Counted from the first letter of the stretch, positions 53,937-62,526 are shown. The stretch is 64,000 nt of DNA from Clostridiales bacterium (GCA_003522145.1 DPGD01000031.1:31236-95235); one strand, 5' to 3'. Program-made: numbers and translations. The notes: a model not told the origin generated them from the sequence alone.

Positions 53937-55325
53937 TTGAGTATTGTCTTAAGCGCCGAAAGGGCACTGGAAGCGGAAAAAACGGTGAGCAATTCCGGTT
54001 TGGAAAATTCTCAGATTGCATTGCTTGCCATTGCTTTTGCTTTGTTTGCCGGTTTAGTAATGTCCCGGATCATGAAGCCTTTGAAATTTCCGGCAGTAAC
54101 CGGGTATTTGATTGCCGGAATTTTGGTTGGTCCCAGTGTTCTGGGTCAGATTCCTGGGTTTGATCGATATATAACTCCGGACCTGATTTCCAGTCTCTCG
54201 GTTGTTTCCGATGTGGCACTTGGATTTATTGCATTCTCCATCGGTTCGGAATTCAAAATGTCGGTTTTGAAAAAGGTGGGAAAGCAGTCCGTTGTTATCG
54301 CTCTGTTTGAATCTTTGATGGCTGTTCTCCTGGTAGATGCCGCATTGATTGGTTTGCATTTTATCATTCCCGAAAAACTGCCTATTTCAGCGGCTTTGAC
54401 TTTGGGTGCCATTGCTTCGGCGACAGCTCCTGCTGCCACCATGATGGTTGTGAAGCAATACAAAGCCAAAGGGAAGGTGACAGAGGTACTGTTGCCGGTG
54501 GTGGCTCTGGACGATGCTATCGGACTTGTTGCCTTTGCGGTCTCCTTCGGAATTGCCCAGGCAGTGCAGTCCAACGGAGGAAGCATTGATGTAATCTCTG
54601 TGGTGATCAACCCGTTGCTGGAGATTCTTCTGTCTCTGTTGATCGGAGGCCTGCTTGGAGGACTGCTCAATCTGGCGGAAAAAATCTTCAAATCCAATTC
54701 CAAAAGGCTTTGTCTTGCAGTTTCCTTCGTCTTCCTGACCGTATCTTTGGCCGTTCTTGCCGAAAAAGGAGACTGGCGCATCGGCGATGTGGAAATCCGT
54801 TTTTCCTCGCTTCTCACCAGCATGATGTTGGGAACAGTCTTCTGCAATATTTGCTCTGCGGCAGATGAGATCATGGAAAAAACCGACAAGTGGACCATGC
54901 CCATCTATATTCTCTTCTTTGTTTTTTCAGGTGCAGACCTGCAATTCCAGTTTTTCAAGGACCCACTGCTGATTCTGATCGGTTTGGTCTACATTCTTAT
55001 CCGGGTGGTAGGGAAGTACTCCGGTGCCCGCTTGGGTGCCATACTTTCCAAGGCCGATCCGAAGGTGCGCAAGTATTTAGGCTTTACCCTCATTCCCCAA
55101 GCCGGCGTTGCCCTTGGTATGTCTCTGATGGCTGTAAACGCTTTCCCTGCGGAAGAAGGACGGATTATCCGAAACACCGTTCTTTTCGGAGTGTTGATTT
55201 ATGAGCTGATCGGCCCTATGGTCACCAAGGTCGTTCTGAAAAAATCCGGAGATATTGTGCCCAAAGACGCGCTTGCCACCACAGTGGCCGGAGACACACC
55301 TGTGGATAATGACGAGGATGATTGA
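53937..55325 (+). CDS. CPA2-family Na+(K+)/H+ antiporter
   Basis: A 462-residue membrane transporter with about 12 spans and no C-terminal TrkA domain. The core FPAVTGYLIAGILVGP (span after the N-terminus), GAIASATAPAATMMV (unwound-helix motif) and VVALDDAIGLVAFA, with its paired Asp residues in the ion-binding site, are those of KefB/NapA-like CPA2 antiporters. The start is TTG 53937 with AAGGTG six bases upstream. It has its own promoter and terminator, so it is a single-gene unit. Which ion it carries is not clear from sequence. Confidence 0.88.
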   Translation: MSIVLSAERALEAEKTVSNSGLENSQIALLAIAFALFAGLVMSRIMKPLKFPAVTGYLIAGILVGPSVLGQIPGFDRYITPDLISSLSVVSDVALGFIAFSIGSEFKMSVLKKVGKQSVVIALFESLMAVLLVDAALIGLHFIIPEKLPISAALTLGAIASATAPAATMMVVKQYKAKGKVTEVLLPVVALDDAIGLVAFAVSFGIAQAVQSNGGSIDVISVVINPLLEILLSLLIGGLLGGLLNLAEKIFKSNSKRLCLAVSFVFLTVSLAVLAEKGDWRIGDVEIRFSSLLTSMMLGTVFCNICSAADEIMEKTDKWTMPIYILFFVFSGADLQFQFFKDPLLILIGLVYILIRVVGKYSGARLGAILSKADPKVRKYLGFTLIPQAGVALGMSLMAVNAFPAEEGRIIRNTVLFGVLIYELIGPMVTKVVLKKSGDIVPKDALATTVAGDTPVDNDEDD

Positions 55326-55358
55326 TCTTCCAACATTCTGCTGATTGATTTTTCTACA

Positions 55359-55398
55359 TAAAAGGAGTTTGGAGATGGACCCTCCGGACTCCTTTTTT
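55359..55398 (+). terminator. Terminator of the antiporter gene
   Basis: AAAAGGAGT (55360-55368) pairs with ACTCCTTTT (55388-55396), with further pairing inside (TTGG.../...CCGG), then T's. The next SD (55405-55413) lies just past it. Confidence 0.75.
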
Positions 55399-55420
55399 AA
55401 ACCTAAAAGGAGGCGATCCT

Positions 55421-56158
55421 ATTTACGCATTTCGCATTTTTTCACTGTCAACACCGAAAAAACGGTTGCTTCAGATTCTGATTACCGCAGTTTTAATTGT
55501 ATGTATCTGTTCCCTTGCCGTTATTCTCACTCTGGCTTTTCGTCCGCTGTACTATTTGGATATGGATTTTTTGAATATTCCAAAAAACGCCGGTTTGGAT
55601 GCCGAGACGGTGAAACGAAACTACGATGTTCTCATTGACTACAATCTTTCCTTCACCGAAAACGCTTTACGGTTTCCGGATCTTCCCATGTCCAAAGGGG
55701 GCGAACAGCATTTTCAGGAGGTAAAAGAGATTTTTTCCTTCTTTAAAATCAGTGCATTGGTAACGCTTTTTCCTGCATTATTCGGGATTCTTTTTTGTCT
55801 GAAAAAGAAGCTCTTTTCGCCTCTCTTTTTTGCGGGACTGGGAGTCATCTTTTTGCCGGTTTTTCTCGTTTCTCTTGTCTTTATGAACTGGGAGGAACTG
55901 TTTATAGATTTTCATCATTTGCTTTTTAACAACAATCTCTGGCTTTTTTCTGCCGAAACCGATCCGATTATTCTCCAGCTTCCCGCAGAGTTTTTTCTGC
56001 ACTGCGCTCTTCTTTTGCTTCTGTTGGTCCTTCTTTTCGGCTTGCTTTTGCTCGTTTTCTGGTTCCGAATGGAGAAAAAAAGACCGATATTCCCGATTTC
56101 ATTTGCAAAAATCGGAAATATAAGAGATTTTCATAAAAAGCATCTCCAGGAGCATTAA
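55421..56158 (+). CDS. DUF1461/TIGR01906 membrane protein (Lit-like lipoprotein transacylase), probable ATT start
   Basis: A membrane protein of about 245 aa with four to five spans. NYDVLIDYNL..., the HFQEVKEIF block and FHHLLFNNNLWLF...IILQLPAEFF are characteristic of the TIGR01906 family. Members called Lit move an acyl chain within lipoproteins to make lyso-forms. No ATG, GTG or TTG follows the strong SD AAAAGGAGG (55405-55413); the codon at correct spacing is ATT 55421, giving MYAFRIFSLSTPKKRLL before the first span. The first conventional start, TTG 55466, lacks an SD and the positive N-terminal charge. Lit-like activity is inferred from family; several lipoprotein genes lie in the window. 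Confidence 0.75.
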   Translation: MYAFRIFSLSTPKKRLLQILITAVLIVCICSLAVILTLAFRPLYYLDMDFLNIPKNAGLDAETVKRNYDVLIDYNLSFTENALRFPDLPMSKGGEQHFQEVKEIFSFFKISALVTLFPALFGILFCLKKKLFSPLFFAGLGVIFLPVFLVSLVFMNWEELFIDFHHLLFNNNLWLFSAETDPIILQLPAEFFLHCALLLLLLVLLFGLLLLVFWFRMEKKRPIFPISFAKIGNIRDFHKKHLQEH

Positions 56159-56212
56159 GAGAAAAAGCGTTTTAACTTTCGATTCAATTCATAAGCTGTC
56201 TTTTCTTTGGTT

Positions 56213-57040
56213 TCATGAAATTCTGCTTTTGGAAAGAATCTGCCGGTCGCAGTCCTCCAAGGCCTGACGGTCGGCACAAAGTATATAAAAGAAAAGGCTG
56301 GTCTTTTCTTCTTCAAAGGTTTTGCCGTAGATCCGCCCGAACAGCTCCACCGGTGCAAAAGACTGTTCCACTTCAAAACCGGGACTGCCATATTGCAGAT
56401 AGGAAAGCGCAAAATCGTCCTTTTTATGGGCGCAACCGTTGACCCTTACCTTGGCATCAACCCTGGTCCAGCCCTCGCTTTCAGCGTAAAACCAGTCTTT
56501 TTCGGTTTTTTCCACCGTAAAGTCAAAAACCGCTTCGCTGTAGTTTAACCCAAAGTCCCGCAAAACCAGTTGCTGATAATCGTAGCGCGCCACTGCCACC
56601 ACTGCGAACTCCTCCAGTTCTCCCTCCTCGTCAAAGCCATAGCAGTTCTCTTCGCCTTTCAGAATATACGCCCCGTAAAAGCTACAGTAATAGGGGCTTT
56701 CAGGGTCATAGAGCCGACTGCACCCCTTTGTAAAATCAAATGCGGGAAAGTTGTAAAAAACGGTCAGCTTAAAACCCTCTCCCGAAGGGGAGAAAAAATC
56801 GTCTGCATAATAGCAGAGAACCTTTGGATACCAATCGCTCTTTGCCGTTTTCAATCCACCGGGAATCTCGGGTGTCAAGCCGGAACCCGTCTGAACATAC
56901 TCATGAACATTCCGGTGACTGTATATGCTCATTACGCCTAAGCTTAAAAACACTTTGTTGAAGGGAAGGGTCAAAAAAAGCGCACACAGAAGAATCAGAA
57001 CGGTAACAATGAGCAGTATTCTTTCAATCAGTCGAAACAT
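56213..57040 (-). CDS. Membrane-anchored extracytoplasmic protein of unknown function
   Basis: A 275-residue protein with one N-terminal transmembrane helix (about 7-27) and a large, aromatic- and Tyr-rich extracytoplasmic domain. I see no known motif. ATG 57040 has a good SD (AAGGAG); the longer open frame back to 57271 would run into the end of the next operon and is rejected. It is convergent with the Lit-like gene, 54 nt apart, and no terminator is evident between them. No operon partner. Possibly a lineage-specific protein. Confidence 0.7.
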   Translation of the reverse strand: MFRLIERILLIVTVLILLCALFLTLPFNKVFLSLGVMSIYSHRNVHEYVQTGSGLTPEIPGGLKTAKSDWYPKVLCYYADDFFSPSGEGFKLTVFYNFPAFDFTKGCSRLYDPESPYYCSFYGAYILKGEENCYGFDEEGELEEFAVVAVARYDYQQLVLRDFGLNYSEAVFDFTVEKTEKDWFYAESEGWTRVDAKVRVNGCAHKKDDFALSYLQYGSPGFEVEQSFAPVELFGRIYGKTFEEEKTSLFFYILCADRQALEDCDRQILSKSRIS

Positions 57041-57105
57041 GGCATCGTCTCCTTTCTTATTTACAGTATAGTACCTCCTTCCCGAAATTTCTGCCGCAAT
57101 TTGTC

Positions 57106-57149
57106 CAAAAATAAAAGCGATACCGAAATTTACCATCGGTATCGCTTTT
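57106..57149 (-). terminator. Terminator of the carboxyltransferase/sodium-pump operon
   Basis: A perfect 14-bp stem AAAAGCGATACCGA (57113-57126)/TCGGTATCGCTTTT (57136-57149). On the minus strand it is followed by TATTTTT (57112-57106). Confidence 0.88.
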
Positions 57150-57161
57150 GAATTTCCGGTT

Positions 57162-58562
57162 TCAGACCGTGTGAATCTTGTTGGCACTGTCTGCATTTCC
57201 GGCATCAATGCCCAACTTGGCCGCCTTTCTTTGCTCAAAGAACTTGGTGGCCACCTGTTCAAAGAGTGCATAGGACAGAATATCCTCGTCCTGCTCCATG
57301 TAGGGAGCGCACTTCTTCTTCAGTTCTTCCAATTCGGGCTTCAGCAGATCTGCCGGACGGCAGGTAATGGGTGTTTCGTCTCCTAAAATCTTCTTCTGGA
57401 ACTCCGGATCAATAGGTACGGCGGTTTTGCCGTATTCACCTCTCACCAAACCCTTGAATTCCTTGGTAACAGACTTATAACGCTCTCCGTAAATCACATT
57501 CATCACAGCCTGGGTTCCCACGATCTGAGAGGAAGGAGTCACCAACGGAGGGTATCCGGCATCGGCCCGCACTCTCGGAACCTCTTCCAGGCACTCCTGT
57601 AGCTTCTCGGATTTTCCCATCTGCTTCAGCTGAGAAATCAGGTTGGACAGCATTCCGCCGGGAACCTGATACAGCAGAGCGTTTACATTGACCTTCAGAA
57701 CCTTAGGATCTAACAGTCCGTTCTTCAGATATTTTTCTCTCAAGGTGCTGAAATAGCTCGAAATCACATCCAACTTCTTCAGATCCAGGCCGGTGTCAAA
57801 AGGTGTGCCCTGCAAAGCCGCAACCATCGGCTCTGTAGGAGGCTGAGAAGTGCCCATGGCCATAGGAGAAATTGCCGTATCCACAATGTCACAGCCTGCT
57901 TCTATAGCTTTCATCAAGGTCATGGACGCAAGGCCTGCAGTGTAATGGGTGTGCAATTCAACAGGAAGAGTAGGGAAGTTCTGCTTCAGCGCTTTAACCA
58001 GAGCCTCTGCGTCGTAGGGCTTAAGCAAGCCCGCCATATCCTTGATGCAAATGGAGTGAACGCCCATATCCACCAACTGTTTTGTATAGTTCACAAAATA
58101 GTCGGTCGTGTAGACAGGACCGGTGGTATAGGAAATAGCCACCTGCACATGGCCGCCCTCTTTGTTGGTAGCCTTAATGGCAGTCTCTAAGTTCCGGGCA
58201 TCGTTCAGAGCATCGAAAATACGAATAATGTCAATACCGTTTGCAATAGACTTCTGAACAAAATATTCCACCACATCGTCGGAATAGTGCCGATAGCCCA
58301 AAATATTCTGTCCTCTGAACAGCATCTGCAGTTTGGTATTTTTGACCTCGTTACGAATTTTTCTCAGTCTTTCCCAGGGGTCCTCATTCAGAAAACGCAA
58401 ACAGGCATCGAAAGTGGCGCCGCCCCATGCCTCCAAAGAATAGTACCCGACCTCGTCCATGGTCTTGAGAATGGGAAGCATTTCCTCGGTGGTCATTCTC
58501 GTGGCAATCAGGGACTGGTGCGCATCACGAAGACCCGTTTCACAAATTTTTACCTTTGCCAT
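57162..58562 (-). CDS. oadA: 5S/OadA-type carboxyltransferase subunit (oxaloacetate decarboxylase alpha/PycB-like)
   Basis: A 466-residue biotin-dependent carboxyltransferase. CETGLRDAHQSLIATRM starts the TIM barrel. EAWGGATFD, the carboxylated-Lys region ICIKDMAGLL and ELHTHYTAGL (metal-binding His) follow, then the PYC_OADA C-terminal region (PGGMLSNLISQLKQMG). No C-terminal biotin domain is present; the biotin carrier is the separate gene at 60150. It transfers CO2 between biotin and pyruvate/oxaloacetate. It is the last gene of the minus-strand operon. Confidence 0.93.
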   Translation of the reverse strand: MAKVKICETGLRDAHQSLIATRMTTEEMLPILKTMDEVGYYSLEAWGGATFDACLRFLNEDPWERLRKIRNEVKNTKLQMLFRGQNILGYRHYSDDVVEYFVQKSIANGIDIIRIFDALNDARNLETAIKATNKEGGHVQVAISYTTGPVYTTDYFVNYTKQLVDMGVHSICIKDMAGLLKPYDAEALVKALKQNFPTLPVELHTHYTAGLASMTLMKAIEAGCDIVDTAISPMAMGTSQPPTEPMVAALQGTPFDTGLDLKKLDVISSYFSTLREKYLKNGLLDPKVLKVNVNALLYQVPGGMLSNLISQLKQMGKSEKLQECLEEVPRVRADAGYPPLVTPSSQIVGTQAVMNVIYGERYKSVTKEFKGLVRGEYGKTAVPIDPEFQKKILGDETPITCRPADLLKPELEELKKKCAPYMEQDEDILSYALFEQVATKFFEQRKAAKLGIDAGNADSANKIHTV

Positions 58563-58583
58563 ATTTATTTTCCCTTTCTAAAA

Positions 58584-60104
58584 TCACTTGAACTGTGCAA
58601 GGAAGAATCCTGCTGCCACTGCCGAACCGATCACGCCGGCCACATTCGGTCCCATAGCGTGCATCAGCAAAAAGTTTGCAGGGTTTTCCTTTTGACCCTG
58701 AATCTGAGAGACCCGGGCCGCCATCGGGACAGCAGACACGCCTGCAGACCCAATCAGCGGATTGACCTTACCCTTGGTCAGTCTGCACATCACATTTCCG
58801 CCGATCAGACCGCCGACAGTGGAAATCATAAATGCGCACAGACCAAGCAGAATAATGCTCAGAGTCTTGACGCTCAGGAAGTTGGAGGCTGTTGCGGTTG
58901 CTCCTACGGTAATGCCTAAGAACACGGTTACGATGTTCATCAGTTCATTCTGAACGGTCTTGGAAAGACGCTCGGTGACGCCGCAGGTGGTCAACAGGTT
59001 GCCGAACATCAGACAGCCCACCAAGGGTCCTGCATCGGGCACGATCAGTATCACCACGATGGTCACGATGATCGGGAAGAGAATCTTCTCCAGTTTGGAA
59101 ACCGGACGCAGGCCACCCATCACGATCTGCCGATCCTTCTTGCGGGTCAGCAATTTCATGAGCGGAGGTTGGATCATCGGAATCAGGGCCATATAGGAAT
59201 ATGCCGCAACGGCAATGGCGCCAAGCAGATGGGGAGCCAGCGTTTTCGTCACCAGTATGGCTGTAGGTCCGTCTGCACCGCCGATAATACCGATAGCTGC
59301 GGCCTCCATTGCGTTGAATCCAAGGAATATAGCACCGGCAAAGGCCACGAACACGCCCAACTGTGCCGAAGCACCCAGAAGCAGACTCTTGGGGTTGGCA
59401 ATCAGTGGAGCAAAATCGGTCATCGCACCGATACCGATGAAGATGAGACAGGGGTAAATGCCCAGCTTCACGCCTAAATACAGAAGATCCAAAAGACCGC
59501 CATAATGGGCTACATCCTGCATATTCAGACCGCCTTTATTGACAAGCAGCGACTGGATGCTGATTTCAAGATCTTTTTCCGAAAAGCTCAGATCGGTTCC
59601 GTTCCGTTCAGCATGAGCAACCATCTGATCCTTATACTCGGTCAGGATATTCACCAGTTCATCGGTAGTCAGCTCTGTGCGGATCTCGGACTGGACCTCC
59701 ATACCCTGGGCCGCAAGATCCGATTTCATTTCCTCAAGAACCGGGATCATATTTGTGACATTGTCCTCTTTATCCGTTTCAATGGCGATCCAGTTGCCCG
59801 TGTGGACCCCTTCTTCCACCATAGCAACCCGGACGTTCTCCAGAACCGTTGGCACACTGTCACCAATAAAGAGGTTCATGTGGAACATTTCCGTTCCGGG
59901 AAGGTTACCCAGTAGCATACCGATGGCGATCGGAAGCAGGAGCAAAGGCTCAAACTGCTTGGCAATGGCCAGATACACCAGAACTCCGGCAATGGCGATC
60001 ATCGCTATAACCTTCAGTATATCCAACACATTTCCCATATCCGCCATACGGAAAATACCGGTAGACTCCAGAAACGTTTTTAACGTATCAAGAATTTGAT
60101 CCAT
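58584..60104 (-). CDS. oadB: Na+-translocating decarboxylase beta subunit, extended form (OadB/GcdB/MmdB)
   Basis: A 506-residue membrane subunit that decarboxylates carboxybiotin and exports Na+. An N-terminal span (ILVYLAIA-like, about 32-66) is followed by an unusual hydrophilic insert (about 76-197) before GGLLDLLYLGVKLGIYPCLIFIGIGAMTDF, where normal OadB continues. The rest is conserved: GGADGPTAI, the helix repeats and NVAGVIGSAVAAG at the C-terminus. Family members are usually about 375-430 aa. The insert contains acidic, alternating segments and could be a soluble domain on one membrane face. It lies 21 nt before the OadA-like gene. Confidence 0.92.
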   Translation of the reverse strand: MDQILDTLKTFLESTGIFRMADMGNVLDILKVIAMIAIAGVLVYLAIAKQFEPLLLLPIAIGMLLGNLPGTEMFHMNLFIGDSVPTVLENVRVAMVEEGVHTGNWIAIETDKEDNVTNMIPVLEEMKSDLAAQGMEVQSEIRTELTTDELVNILTEYKDQMVAHAERNGTDLSFSEKDLEISIQSLLVNKGGLNMQDVAHYGGLLDLLYLGVKLGIYPCLIFIGIGAMTDFAPLIANPKSLLLGASAQLGVFVAFAGAIFLGFNAMEAAAIGIIGGADGPTAILVTKTLAPHLLGAIAVAAYSYMALIPMIQPPLMKLLTRKKDRQIVMGGLRPVSKLEKILFPIIVTIVVILIVPDAGPLVGCLMFGNLLTTCGVTERLSKTVQNELMNIVTVFLGITVGATATASNFLSVKTLSIILLGLCAFMISTVGGLIGGNVMCRLTKGKVNPLIGSAGVSAVPMAARVSQIQGQKENPANFLLMHAMGPNVAGVIGSAVAAGFFLAQFK

Positions 60105-60149
60105 GTTGTAATTCCTTTCTTTGAATGAGGGTACAAACCGGTATTTTCT

Positions 60150-60521
60150 TTATTTCAGGGATGCCAGCAAATCATCAGTAGCAACAGCAGCACCCTTGCT
60201 TACATTCACCGAAGCAACAACACCGTCCTTGGGAGCACGGATCTCGTTCTCCATCTTCATGGCTTCAATGACCATCAGCACATCGCCGCTCTTCACGGCC
60301 TGTCCGGCAGAAACACTTACCTTCAGAATCGTTCCGGGGAAGGGGGACTTCACAGCCGTGGTTCCGGCAGCAGCCGTAGCCTTGGGTGCAGCAGCCTTCG
60401 GAGCAGGGGCGGGTGCCGCTTTGGGAGCGGTAGCAGCGGTAGAAACAGTCTCACTGCCGGTTACTTCTTCGATTTCCACTTCATAGGTAGTACCGTTTAC
60501 GGTCACACTGAATTTTCTCAT
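60150..60521 (-). CDS. Biotin carboxyl carrier protein (gamma/1.3S subunit)
   Basis: A 123-residue swinging-arm protein. A short N-terminal domain (VTVNGTTYEVEIEEV), an Ala/Pro/Lys-rich flexible linker (about 28-56) and a biotinyl domain with the EAMKMEN biotin-attachment motif (Lys about 89). This is the plan of the 1.3S subunit of transcarboxylase and the gamma subunit of Na+ decarboxylases. It sits between the OadG-like and OadB genes. Confidence 0.95.
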   Translation of the reverse strand: MRKFSVTVNGTTYEVEIEEVTGSETVSTAATAPKAAPAPAPKAAAPKATAAAGTTAVKSPFPGTILKVSVSAGQAVKSGDVLMVIEAMKMENEIRAPKDGVVASVNVSKGAAVATDDLLASLK

Positions 60522-60550
60522 GATTCAATCTCCTCTACATATTTGTTCAA

Positions 60551-60928
60551 TTATTTCTTGTTCCAAGCAGGTTTGGTGCTGGTTTTCTTAAAGGAAACCA
60601 CACGGAAGGAGCCAACCGGCTCCTCCAAGCACTGAGCGATTGCAACGGTAATGGCCGCAACAAGGCCCCCCTCATCTTCCTCAGACGCTTCAACAGCAAC
60701 TTCAGGCTCTTCGGGTTGGGCAACGGAAGCGGGCTGGGACTTTTCAGCCTTCTTTTTGTCAATGGTTGAAAAAATCTTGCCTACCAGCATAATCACCAGC
60801 ATGATGATGGTCAGCACCGCAAACACCACAAGAAGGCCAATCACAATTGTTGTCAGGGAAAGAGTTACCTTCTCACCGAAGTTTTGAGGATTGAGATAGT
60901 CGTTCAGAATTGCAGGATTGTTTATCAT
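60551..60928 (-). CDS. OadG-family small membrane subunit
   Basis: A 125-residue protein with one transmembrane helix (about 22-50, TIVIGLLVVFAVLTIIMLVIML), an acidic Pro/Glu-rich linker and a C-terminal VAAITVAIAQCLEEPVGSFRVVSFKK segment, the form seen in OadG/MmdD-type subunits of clostridial Na+ decarboxylases. It probably holds the complex together at the membrane. It lies between the carboxyltransferase and biotin-carrier genes. Confidence 0.88.
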   Translation of the reverse strand: MINNPAILNDYLNPQNFGEKVTLSLTTIVIGLLVVFAVLTIIMLVIMLVGKIFSTIDKKKAEKSQPASVAQPEEPEVAVEASEEDEGGLVAAITVAIAQCLEEPVGSFRVVSFKKTSTKPAWNKK

Positions 60929-60955
60929 TGTTTTTTCATCCTTTCACTGCTTTAT

Positions 60956-62389
60956 TTACAGAGGAAGGTTTCCGTGCTTTTTATAAGGAGAAACAGTGGC
61001 CTTGCCGGAAAGCATTTCCAAAGCCGCCGCAATGCGCATACGCAATTCGGAAGGATCGATCACATCATCTAAGTCCCCGTTTCTGGCGGCAGTGACCGGA
61101 GAACACACCTTTGCCCATTCCGCACGGACTGCCTCTTTTTCAGCCATGGGATCCTTCGCATTCTTAATCTGCTCTCCGTAAACAAACTCCACGGCCGCTT
61201 CTGCCGGCATGACCGAAATTTCAGCCGAAGGAGTTGCAAAAACAACATCTGCTCCAAGAGTTTTAGAACCGAGAAGCGTAAATAAAGAACCGTATGCTTT
61301 GCCGGTAACCACCGTCACCTTGGCAGTGGTGGAAGCGGCATAGGCACTTGCTAGACGGGCAAGCTTCGCCGAATAGGGCGCTTTCTCGCAAACCGGGCAG
61401 TTGGCCACACCCTCGCAGTCCACCAGCGTAACCACCGGAATGCTGAAGGAATCACACATCGAAACAAACTTCGCCGCCTTTTCAGCACCGGCCGCAGTGA
61501 GTTTCCCACCGGCTCCGACTACACCTACGGTAATTCCTCCGATGGAGGCAACCGCCGTCAGTGTTTCAGGAGCATACTTCGGACTCAATTCCAGAGCAGA
61601 ACCGGCATCCACCAGCTCCTTCGCAATGTCTGCAATGCTTCCCGTGCCGGCCACCGCCCGGTTGGCGGTGTCGCCGTTTTCGGTATAGGCAGTGCCCTCC
61701 ACATTGTTGGAAGGGAAGAGCGAAACCAACTTCTTGGCCGCTTCCAGAGCCTCGTTTACATTTTTGGTCACAAGAGAAACGGCACCGTTGGCCGCTGCCT
61801 CCTCTACAGAACCGGCCTCTTTATTGCCTTTGGCGTTCAGGGAAACAGGAGCACCCACATAGAATTTACCGCCGTCAGCAGAAGCAATCACCACATCCGC
61901 TAAGGAAGCAATAATTGCGGAAGAACCGGAGCAGATGCCCGCCACAACGGCAATCTGAGGAATCACGCCCGAGGCCGCAGCCGCCGCCTTCATCACGGCA
62001 CCGTAGCCGGAAAGAGCACCGACACCTTCCAGAATCTTTGCTCCGGCAGAATCAAATACGCCGATAACCGGCGCACCCACCTTCATAGCCGCCTCATAAA
62101 CGGACACGATTTTCTGGGCATGCGCCTCACTCATGGCACCTTTCATACGGGAAAAATCCTGAACAAAAGAAAAGACCAGCTTTCCGTCAATCGCACCGTA
62201 TCCGGTCACAACGCCCTCAAATTCGTTGCCTTGCCCATCGTCAAACTCGGTGGTACGCTTTTTTACAAAACGACCAAGTTCCACGAAAGTGCCGGCATCA
62301 AAGAGAGATGCGATGCGGTCGTAGGCAGCGCCACCACCGTTCAGCAGGTCTTCATACTGTTCAAGAGTATTCTGCTTGATGCTATTCAT
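60956..62389 (-). CDS. mmdA: Acyl-CoA carboxyltransferase subunit (MmdA/12S-like)
   Basis: A 477-residue crotonase-fold carboxyltransferase of the methylmalonyl-CoA decarboxylase alpha / transcarboxylase 12S / PccB group. The two halves are visible: the N-terminal FSFVQDFSRMKGAMSEAHAQKI and GVFDSAGAKILEGV segments with AGICSGSSAI, and a C-terminal half with ITVGVVGAGGKLT and VTLVDCEGVANCPV. ATG 62389 has GGAG nine bases upstream; ATG 62404 is an alternative. It is the first gene of the operon, with a sigma-A promoter about 110 nt upstream. The acyl-CoA substrate is not decidable by eye. Confidence 0.85.
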   Translation of the reverse strand: MNSIKQNTLEQYEDLLNGGGAAYDRIASLFDAGTFVELGRFVKKRTTEFDDGQGNEFEGVVTGYGAIDGKLVFSFVQDFSRMKGAMSEAHAQKIVSVYEAAMKVGAPVIGVFDSAGAKILEGVGALSGYGAVMKAAAAASGVIPQIAVVAGICSGSSAIIASLADVVIASADGGKFYVGAPVSLNAKGNKEAGSVEEAAANGAVSLVTKNVNEALEAAKKLVSLFPSNNVEGTAYTENGDTANRAVAGTGSIADIAKELVDAGSALELSPKYAPETLTAVASIGGITVGVVGAGGKLTAAGAEKAAKFVSMCDSFSIPVVTLVDCEGVANCPVCEKAPYSAKLARLASAYAASTTAKVTVVTGKAYGSLFTLLGSKTLGADVVFATPSAEISVMPAEAAVEFVYGEQIKNAKDPMAEKEAVRAEWAKVCSPVTAARNGDLDDVIDPSELRMRIAAALEMLSGKATVSPYKKHGNLPL

Positions 62390-62446
62390 AACAGTATTCT
62401 CCATTCTCGACAACCAAAGTTTTTCAGAGCGCGGCTGTTGTCGTCG

Positions 62447-62460
62447 CCGGGGCGCCCCAG
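62447..62460 (-). promoter_or_regulatory. GC palindrome in the mmdA 5' leader
   Basis: The exact 10-bp palindrome GGGGCGCCCC (62449-62458), flanked by near-complementary bases, lies in the leader between the promoter and the start codon. It is unusually GC-rich for the surroundings. It could be an operator or a transcript structure; function unknown. Confidence 0.35.
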
Positions 62461-62497
62461 GTATCTCAAAAAGGTCTCAAAACCCCACGATGTGTTT

Positions 62498-62526
62498 ATT
62501 ATACAATAAATAGACTGAAATATCAA
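62498..62526 (-). promoter_or_regulatory. Sigma-A promoter of the mmdA-oadG-bccp-oadB-oadA operon
   Basis: Minus strand: -35 TTGATA (62526-62521), 17-bp spacer, perfect -10 TATAAT (62503-62498). The predicted leader is about 100 nt. Confidence 0.85.

Noticed and set aside
56159..57271. Longer frame for the minus-strand protein starting at 57271
   Set aside because: It would run through the terminator and into the end of oadA; ATG 57040 has a proper SD and begins just before the transmembrane helix.
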